Shown here: positions 50,896 to 56,144 of the stretch, piece after piece
Numbering within the stretch: the stretch's first letter is position 1
How the letters are laid out: each line of letters starts with the position of its first letter
DNA from: DATDAH01 sp036525535
GTDB lineage: Bacteria; Actinomycetota; Acidimicrobiia; Acidimicrobiales; DATDAH01
Assembly: GCA_036525535.1 (NCBI GenBank)
Contig: DATDAH010000377.1
Coordinates: forward strand, 1-56,144
DNA: 56,144 nucleotides
Reading direction: 5' to 3'
Program-made: the position numbers and the translations under genes
Notes under the pieces: model-generated
What the model was told of the DNA's origin: nothing
Seen by the model: only the letters and a program-made list of their open reading frames with translations
The model's database searches: none

Positions 50896-51582
50896 CTACC
50901 TCCGGGCCAGCTCGGCCCGGACGGCGGGCCGGAACGGGCTCCACAGGAACCAGCGACCGAAGCCCCGGACCAGCGCAGGGGGTCCGAGCAACTCCACCGT
51001 CCCGTCGTCGACCGCCTGACGGAGAGTGGTGAACCCGTTGAAGACGCGGGCCATCGAGACCGCGTCGGTGCGCACGACGAGGTCGCTCTCGAAGCCCGGG
51101 TGCTGGGCACAGACGGATGCGTCGCCGCGGTCGACAACGATCCAGATCTGGATCCGGGGGACCTGGTAGGCGAACTCGATCACCACCCGACGGTCGGGGA
51201 GGCGCTCCTCGTCCATCCGGAGGTGCATCCACCAGGTGAGCGCCCGGGGATCCACCTCCTCGACCTCGGGCTCGGCCAGCTTCCAGCGCACGGCCCACTC
51301 GCCCAGCGACATGATCACGCCGCCGAGGTCCCCGCCGGCCTCGGTGAGGTGGTACTCGCTGCCGCGGCCGCTGGCGGCCGGTCGCCGTTCGAGCACCTCC
51401 TTGCGCTCGAGATGGCGCAACCGCTGCACCAACAGGCTGCGGGAGATGCCCGGCAGCCCGCGCTCGATGTCGTTGAACCGGGTGCTGCCGAGGACCATCT
51501 CCCGCAGGATCAGCGGGGTCCAGCGGTCGGCGAGCACCTCGCTCCCGAGGGCAACCGGGCAGTACTGGCCGTAGTCACGCAT
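50896..51582 (-). CDS. HxlR-family regulator fused to an SCP2-like domain
   Basis: 228 residues; ATG at MRDYGQYCPVALGSEVLADRW. Residues 8-98 are a winged helix of HxlR type (RWTPLILREMVLGSTRFNDIERGLPGISRSLLVQRLRHLERKEVLERR). The C-terminal half, with DLVVRTDAVSMARVFNGFTTLRQAVDDGTVELLGPPALVRGF, looks like an SCP2 lipid-binding domain. Usual HxlR proteins end after about 120 residues. The product may sense an acyl or sterol-like ligand and control the divergent acyl-CoA dehydrogenase gene. The longer upstream frame is a shadow. Confidence 0.85.
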   Translation of the reverse strand: MRDYGQYCPVALGSEVLADRWTPLILREMVLGSTRFNDIERGLPGISRSLLVQRLRHLERKEVLERRPAASGRGSEYHLTEAGGDLGGVIMSLGEWAVRWKLAEPEVEEVDPRALTWWMHLRMDEERLPDRRVVIEFAYQVPRIQIWIVVDRGDASVCAQHPGFESDLVVRTDAVSMARVFNGFTTLRQAVDDGTVELLGPPALVRGFGRWFLWSPFRPAVRAELARR

Positions 51583-51588
51583 CCTGCC

Positions 51589-51594
51589 AAGGTA
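51589..51594 (-). promoter_or_regulatory. Putative -10 box (TACCTT) of the HxlR gene
   Basis: TACCTT on the minus strand is followed by six bases and the ATG, consistent with a leaderless message. A CCAG-CA-CTGG palindrome at 51600-51609 just upstream could be the operator. Confidence 0.45.
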
Positions 51595-51642
51595 CAGATC
51601 CAGCACTGGTTGGGTCGGTCCGTCCTCTTCACACTGCCCTCC

Positions 51643-52800
51643 ATGAGCATCATCGAACGAGAAACCGAGTCCGAGAGAGAGCAGCAGCTCGTCGCGTGGG
51701 CCGGGGAGCTCGGCCGGGAAGTCGCCGAGCACGCCGAGCGCCACGACCGTGACGGGACCTTCGTCGTCGAGGCCTACCAACTGCTGGCCGACAGCGGCTT
51801 CCTGGCCCTGGCCGTCCCCGCGGAGCTCGGGGGCCGGGGCGCCACGGTGCGGCAGGTGGCGATGGCGCAGCGCGAGCTGGCCCGCCACTGCGGGTCGACG
51901 GCCCTGGCGTCCGTCATGCACCAGCACGTCGTCCTGTTCACGGCGTGGCGTCACCGGCGCGACATGCCAGGGGCTGAAGCGACCCTTCGACGGGTCGCCG
52001 ACGAGGGCATCGTCCTGGTCTCGACCGGCGGCGGTGACCTGACCAACCCGCGGGGCTCGGCCACCCGGGTCGACGGCGGTTTTCTGGTCAGTGGCCGCAA
52101 GCCGTTCGCCAGCCAGGCCCCCGTGGGGGCCGCGATGTCGACCATGTTCCCCTACGACGATCCCGAGGAGGGCCGGGTCGTGCTGAACATGGCGATCCCC
52201 ACGTCGAGCGAGGGTGTCACGGTCCTCGAGACCTGGGACGCCCTCGGCATGCGGGGGACCGGCAGCCACGACATCGAGCTGAAGGACGTCTTCGTCAGCG
52301 ACCAGCAGGTGCTGGCCCGCCGGCCCCACGGCCGGATCGACGGGCCGCTGCAGGTCATCCTCAGCATCGCCATGCCGCCGATCGCCGCGGTCTACCTGGG
52401 CGTGGCCGAGGCCGCCCGGGACCATGCCGTCGGGCTCATCGCCGGCACGGCACGGGCCGACGACCCGCTGCGCCAGCGCCAGATCGGCCTGATGGACACC
52501 CGTCTGCGGGTCGCCGCCTGGGCCCTCGACGGTGCCCTCGACATGGTGGGCGACGACCCGACCCCGTCCATGGACACGGTGGTGGCCGTGATGGCCGCCA
52601 AGCGGGAGATCGCCCTCGCCGCCGTCGAGGTCTGCCAGCTGGCGCTCGAGGTCGGGGGCGGCGCCGCCTTCTCCCGGACCCAGCCCATCGAGCGGTACCT
52701 CCGCGACGTGCAGGCCGCCCGGTACCACCCCCTCGATCCGGAGGAGTCGCTGGTCCACGCCGGGAAGGTCGCCCTCGGCCTCCCCGCGGACGAGCGCTGA
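51643..52800 (+). CDS. Acyl-CoA dehydrogenase family protein
   Basis: 385 residues from the ATG at MSIIERETESEREQQLV. Three domains are seen: N-terminal helices (SGFLALAVPAELGGRGATVRQVAMAQRELARHCGSTAL), a middle beta domain (GSATRVDGGFLVSGRKPFASQAP, GMRGTGSHDIELKDVFVSDQQVL) and C-terminal helices. The catalytic base could not be assigned by eye. The family forms a double bond in acyl-CoA or acts as FMN/FAD monooxygenase (DszC-like). It diverges from the HxlR-SCP2 regulator, 60 bases away, and is probably controlled by it. Confidence 0.9.
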   Translation: MSIIERETESEREQQLVAWAGELGREVAEHAERHDRDGTFVVEAYQLLADSGFLALAVPAELGGRGATVRQVAMAQRELARHCGSTALASVMHQHVVLFTAWRHRRDMPGAEATLRRVADEGIVLVSTGGGDLTNPRGSATRVDGGFLVSGRKPFASQAPVGAAMSTMFPYDDPEEGRVVLNMAIPTSSEGVTVLETWDALGMRGTGSHDIELKDVFVSDQQVLARRPHGRIDGPLQVILSIAMPPIAAVYLGVAEAARDHAVGLIAGTARADDPLRQRQIGLMDTRLRVAAWALDGALDMVGDDPTPSMDTVVAVMAAKREIALAAVEVCQLALEVGGGAAFSRTQPIERYLRDVQAARYHPLDPEESLVHAGKVALGLPADER

Positions 52801-52820
52801 TCATCGGCTCGGCACCGGGC

Positions 52821-52826
52821 TACGTT
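52821..52826 (+). promoter_or_regulatory. Putative -10 box (TACGTT) of the dioxygenase gene
   Basis: TACGTT is followed by six bases and the GTG at 52833, so a leaderless transcript is likely. No ribosome binding site is seen. Confidence 0.5.
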
Positions 52827-52832
52827 GGCCCG

Positions 52833-53684
52833 GTGCTGAGCTCGGCGCAGCAGGCGGACTACCGGCGGGACGGGTTCCTCGTCCTCCCTGGGTTCGTGTC
52901 GCTCGAGGCCTGTGCCAACCTCAAGGCCGAGGCCGAAGCGTTGGTCGACGGCTTCGAGCCCGACGCCGGGGTGAAATCCATCTTCACGACCAACGAGCAG
53001 ACCCGGCACAGCGACGAGTACTTCCTCACCTCGGGCGACACCACCCGCTTCTTCTTCGAGGAGGAGGCGTTTGACGAGGACGGCGGGTTGCGCCAGGCGA
53101 AGGCCCTGTCGATCAACAAGCTGGGCCACGCCATGCACGACCTGGACCCGGTGTTCGAGCGGTTCAGCCACACGGCGGACCTGGCCGAGGTCTGCACGGA
53201 CCTGGGCTACGAGGACCCGTCGATCCTCCAGTCGATGTACATCTTCAAGCAGCCCCGCATCGGTGGCGAGGTGACGAGCCACACCGACCACACCTTCCTG
53301 TGGACCGAACCCCAGTCGGTCACCGGCTTCTGGTTCGCCATCGAGGAGGCGACGCTGGAGAACGGTTGCCTGTGGGCGCTGCCCGGCGGCCACGAGATCC
53401 CGGTCAAGCAGCGCTTCCGGCGAGACGGCGAGGGGGGCACGGCGATGGACGTGCTCGACGCCTCCCCCTATCCCGAGGACGGGCTGGTGCCCCTCGAGGC
53501 GGCGGCGGGGACGTTGATCGTCCTGCATGGCGCCCTTCCCCACCGCTCTGGTCCCAACCGCTCGGACCGCTCACGGCATGCCTACACGCTGCACGTCGTC
53601 GAGCGGGGCGCCGCCTACCCCGCTGACAACTGGCTCCAACGCCCCAGCCTGCCCCTTCGTCCGGTGGCCTCGACACCGAGCTGA
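52833..53684 (+). CDS. Phytanoyl-CoA dioxygenase family protein
   Basis: 283 residues. YRRDGFLVLPGFVSLEACANLKAEAEALVDGF is the family opening. The iron ligands are in SHTDHTFLW (His-x-Asp) and the distal His of LIVLHGALPHRSGPNRSDRSRHAYTLHVVE, where the Arg binds 2-oxoglutarate. WFAIEEATLENGCLWALPGGH lies between. It closely resembles eukaryotic PHYHD1-like enzymes. It hydroxylates an unknown substrate, perhaps an acyl-CoA as in the neighbouring gene. Confidence 0.92.
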   Translation: MLSSAQQADYRRDGFLVLPGFVSLEACANLKAEAEALVDGFEPDAGVKSIFTTNEQTRHSDEYFLTSGDTTRFFFEEEAFDEDGGLRQAKALSINKLGHAMHDLDPVFERFSHTADLAEVCTDLGYEDPSILQSMYIFKQPRIGGEVTSHTDHTFLWTEPQSVTGFWFAIEEATLENGCLWALPGGHEIPVKQRFRRDGEGGTAMDVLDASPYPEDGLVPLEAAAGTLIVLHGALPHRSGPNRSDRSRHAYTLHVVERGAAYPADNWLQRPSLPLRPVASTPS

Positions 53685-53707
53685 GAACGCGGTGAGAATC
53701 CGCTGGT

Positions 53708-53713
53708 TAGCCT
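53708..53713 (+). promoter_or_regulatory. Putative -10 box (TAGCCT) of the adenosine deaminase gene
   Basis: TAGCCT is followed by exactly six bases and the ATG at 53720, the same arrangement as at metG, again pointing to a leaderless message. Confidence 0.5.
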
Positions 53714-53719
53714 CCACCC

Positions 53720-54796
53720 ATGGGAGCCGACCTCGACCTCGAGACCATCCGGCAGGCGCCCAAGGCCCTGCTCCATGACCACCTCGACGGAGGGCTCCGG
53801 CCCGCTTCGGTCGTCGAGCTGGCGGCCGAGCAGGGCTACTCGGCGCTGCCGACGACCGATGTCGACGAGCTGACGGCGTGGTTCACCCGAGGGGCGGGCG
53901 GCAACTCACTCGAGGAGTACCTCGAGGCCTTCGAGCACACCGTCGGGGTCATGCAGACCCGCGACGCCATCGAGCGGGTGGCCGCCGAGTGCGCGGAGGA
54001 TCTGGCCACAGACGGCGTCGTCTACGCCGAGATCCGCTACGCCCCGGAGCAGCACGTCGAGGCCGACCTGACCATGGACGAGGTCGTCGACGCCGTCACC
54101 GCTGGGTTCGCCGCCGGCAGCAAGGACAGGGGCATCACCGTGCGGTCGATCCTGTCGGCCATGCGCCAGCAGGCCCACTCCACTGAGATCGCCGAGCTGG
54201 CGGTGCGCCACCGGGATCTCGGCGTGGTCGGCTTTGACATCGCCGGCCCCGAGAAGGGCTTCCCCCCGACCCGCCACCTCGACGCCTTCGAGTACGTGCA
54301 GCGGGAGAACTTCCACATGACCATCCACGCCGGCGAGGCCTTCGGGCTGCCGTCGATCTGGGAGGCCATCCAGTTCTGCGGGGCCGAGCGCTTGGGCCAC
54401 GGCGTCCGCATCGTCGACGACATCGAGTACGGGCCGAACGGCGAGGCCCACCTGGGCCGTCTGGCCGCCTTCGTGCGGGACCGGCGTATCCCACTGGAGA
54501 TGTGCCCGACCTCCAACGTGGGGACGGGCGCCGTGAAGTCCATCGCCGAGCACCCCATCAAGGCTCTCCACGACCTGCGCTTCCGGGTCACGGTCAACAC
54601 CGACAACCGGCTGATGAGCGACATCTCCATGTCGGGCGAGTTCGCCGGCCTGCACGAGGCCTTCGGCTGGGGCCTGACCGAGATGCGCTGGCTCACCGTC
54701 AACGCCCTCAAGAGCGCCTTCGTCCCCTTCGACGAGCGCCTCGCCATCATCGACGACATCGTCAAGCCCGGCTACGAGAAGCTCCTCACGGTCTGA
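53720..54796 (+). CDS. add: Adenosine deaminase
   Basis: 358 residues. KALLHDHLDGGLRPASVVELA contains the HxH-type zinc site (His-x-His as HDHLDG), VVYAEIRYAPEQHV follows, and MTIHAGEAFGLPSIWEAI carries the catalytic His and Glu. AERLGHGVRI, IPLEMCPTSNV and VTVNTDNRLMSDISMSGEF complete the set. It makes inosine from adenosine and fits the nucleoside-salvage theme, although it lies in a separate transcript. The 3' end overlaps the convergent fusion gene by 11 bases. Confidence 0.95.
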   Translation: MGADLDLETIRQAPKALLHDHLDGGLRPASVVELAAEQGYSALPTTDVDELTAWFTRGAGGNSLEEYLEAFEHTVGVMQTRDAIERVAAECAEDLATDGVVYAEIRYAPEQHVEADLTMDEVVDAVTAGFAAGSKDRGITVRSILSAMRQQAHSTEIAELAVRHRDLGVVGFDIAGPEKGFPPTRHLDAFEYVQRENFHMTIHAGEAFGLPSIWEAIQFCGAERLGHGVRIVDDIEYGPNGEAHLGRLAAFVRDRRIPLEMCPTSNVGTGAVKSIAEHPIKALHDLRFRVTVNTDNRLMSDISMSGEFAGLHEAFGWGLTEMRWLTVNALKSAFVPFDERLAIIDDIVKPGYEKLLTV

Positions 54797-56144
54797 TCCG
54801 AACCGGTCGAACGATGACCGCGATGAGGTCGTGGTCGGACAGCGCGGTGCCGTCGGGGGCGAGGGCGGCGATGACCTCCGGCCCGGTCGCCGCCAGGCCC
54901 CGGGTCAGGAACCAGTCGAGGTTCAGGTCACCCCGGCCGCGGCTCGTGCGGTGGGTGGGCTCGTCGGTGTTGGCGGTGGACCACTCGTAGCCCCGCTCGG
55001 CCGCCTCCGCGAACAGCGGCTCCCGGTCGATGGGGTGCCGGAAGCGGTCCGGGGTGAGCTCACCACCGACCTCCTCCCGGCCGCTGAGGTCGACGGTGTG
55101 GGTGTTGAGGTCCCCGCCGACGATGACGGGTCGACCGTCGGCGTAAGGCTCGATGAGGTCGAGGAGGTCCGTCACCTGTCGGGAACGCCCCGTTGGCGCA
55201 CCGTGGCTCTCCAGGTGCGGGGCCACGACGACGACGTCGTCGACGGTCGCCACCAGTGCGCAACGCCCGCCGACTCGGGGCTCGGGGCTGTCGTCGGCGT
55301 ACCACTGACCGTCGAACTCGAAACGGACAGCAGCCGGCCGCTCGAGCGGGAAGCGGCTGAGGATGGCCCCGCCGTGGACGCCGAACTCATTGGCCGAGCC
55401 AGCCGGGAGCTCGTCCCGCTCGTCCTCGCCGCCAAGGGAGAGCTCGACGAACTCGACGGCGAAGACGAACGCCATGCCCAGGCGGTCGGCCAGCTCGCGG
55501 GCCACGAATCGGTTGCCCGATCGGGCCATCCCGCCGTCGGCCTCTGAGATCAGGATCACGTCGGGCCCGGCTGCCGTCAGGAGCGTGACCCAGTCGTCCA
55601 GACGGCGTCCCCGCTCCAGATTTGCGGCCACGACCCGCAGCCCCCGCTCCGAACCTGCGTCAGGTGGTCCGCCCGGGCGTGACCAACTGACGCCAGAAGG
55701 CGGGGGACCGACTTCAACCAGGTGAAAACAGCCGGCGTCGGCCGCGGCCTGGCGGTGGTCGGTGCCGGGCGGGGGCACGACCGGGTGGTTCAGGTCGTCG
55801 ACGACGGTGGTCACCAGCGACGGCGTGGCCAGGGCCAACGCGACCTGGCTGGCGTTCTCCAACCCGGCGGCCGCTTCGGTCAGCGGCACCCACTCACTCT
55901 CGTGCTCGGCCGGGCCGGGCTGCGCGTCGTCGACCTCGGCGAGGAAGAAATGGCACTCCTTGGTGACCCCCTCGACCGTTGGCTGGTCGACGATGGCGAG
56001 CGGCGCTAACGACACGACCCGATATCCGGTCACTTCCGTCACCTCCCGGGCCAGCGCTTCCTCGGGGGACTCCCCCGCCTCGATGCCCCCACCCGGGAAG
56101 TACCACCGCTCGTCGGCCTGGTCCCAGACCAGCAGCACGGCGCC
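54786..56144 (-). CDS. Nudix domain fused to endonuclease/exonuclease/phosphatase domain (partial)
   Basis: The frame is open at the window edge, so the N-terminus is missing; about 452 residues are seen. The start is a Nudix domain (VWDQADERWYFPGGGIEAGES, then EALAREVTEVTGY). The box deviates at its last Glu (REVTEV in place of REVTEE), a metal ligand. After a linker of about 60 residues comes an EEP domain: RVVAANLERG, VILISEADGGM, VVAPHLESHGA, VIVGGDLNTHT, and ALSDHDLIAVIV, with the DxN and SDH catalytic motifs intact. The second half is likely an active phosphodiesterase; the first may only bind. Confidence 0.8.
   Translation of the reverse strand, partial: GAVLLVWDQADERWYFPGGGIEAGESPEEALAREVTEVTGYRVVSLAPLAIVDQPTVEGVTKECHFFLAEVDDAQPGPAEHESEWVPLTEAAAGLENASQVALALATPSLVTTVVDDLNHPVVPPPGTDHRQAAADAGCFHLVEVGPPPSGVSWSRPGGPPDAGSERGLRVVAANLERGRRLDDWVTLLTAAGPDVILISEADGGMARSGNRFVARELADRLGMAFVFAVEFVELSLGGEDERDELPAGSANEFGVHGGAILSRFPLERPAAVRFEFDGQWYADDSPEPRVGGRCALVATVDDVVVVAPHLESHGAPTGRSRQVTDLLDLIEPYADGRPVIVGGDLNTHTVDLSGREEVGGELTPDRFRHPIDREPLFAEAAERGYEWSTANTDEPTHRTSRGRGDLNLDWFLTRGLAATGPEVIAALAPDGTALSDHDLIAVIVRPVRIRP

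Overview
The window is very GC-rich, densely packed chromosomal DNA from an actinobacterium. GTG and TTG starts and 4-base start/stop overlaps (GTGA, ATGA, TTGA) are frequent. Two tiny genes match the actinobacterial ribosomal proteins bS22 and bL37. The gene order follows the conserved Mycobacterium tuberculosis block around metG-tatD-rpfB-ksgA-ispE and glmU-prs-rplY-pth-mfd-mazG-eno-ftsB-DUF501-ppx. Codon use and protein style suggest the class Acidimicrobiia, but that placement is an inference. I saw no transposase, phage gene, CRISPR array or rRNA. Apart from a decayed lipoprotein gene at 5.9-6.5 kb, no stretch over 300 bases lacks a gene.

Layout. 1-2.1 kb: end of an acyltransferase, an epimerase-like protein and an enoyl-CoA hydratase. 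2.1-4.1 kb (minus): a GNAT acetyltransferase, then ppx and DUF501. 4.1-17.6 kb: an accessory island built around a form II aerobic CO-dehydrogenase-like molybdo-hydroxylase (coxSLM, plus strand). With it are its presumed maturation genes on the minus strand (coxG, a MobA-like transferase, two XdhC proteins, VWA CoxE, MoxR CoxD), a periplasmic-binding-like protein without a signal peptide, an SDR and a three-gene ABC exporter. The island separates DUF501-ppx from ftsB-eno, which are normally adjacent. 17.6-28.3 kb (minus): ftsB, eno, mazG fusion, SurA-like lipoprotein, mfd, pth, rplY, prs and a shortened glmU, followed by tRNA-Gln. 28.5-30.5 kb: a DoxX-like membrane protein, mmsA and the bS22 gene. 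30.6-38.7 kb (minus): ispE, rsmA, an Rpf-like transglycosylase, tatD, metG, rmuC, rsmI, DUF192 and ychF. 38.7-43.9 kb: a PHP protein, a zinc-uptake locus (znuB, znuA, divergent znuC), bL37, zur, and a LysM protein with a degenerate SLT domain. 44.0-50.9 kb: a nucleoside uptake and salvage operon (BMP-family binding protein, ATPase, two permeases, cytidine deaminase, thymidine phosphorylase). 50.9-56.1 kb: an HxlR-SCP2 regulator divergent from an acyl-CoA dehydrogenase, a phytanoyl-CoA dioxygenase-like protein, adenosine deaminase, and a Nudix-endonuclease/phosphatase fusion running off the end.

Functionally the window joins housekeeping genes (translation, cell wall, DNA repair, isoprenoids) with three accessory themes: a molybdo-hydroxylase and its assembly machinery, zinc homeostasis under a Fur-family regulator, and nucleoside scavenging. 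Many genes carry a TANNNT motif 6-8 bases before the start codon, which suggests widespread leaderless transcription.
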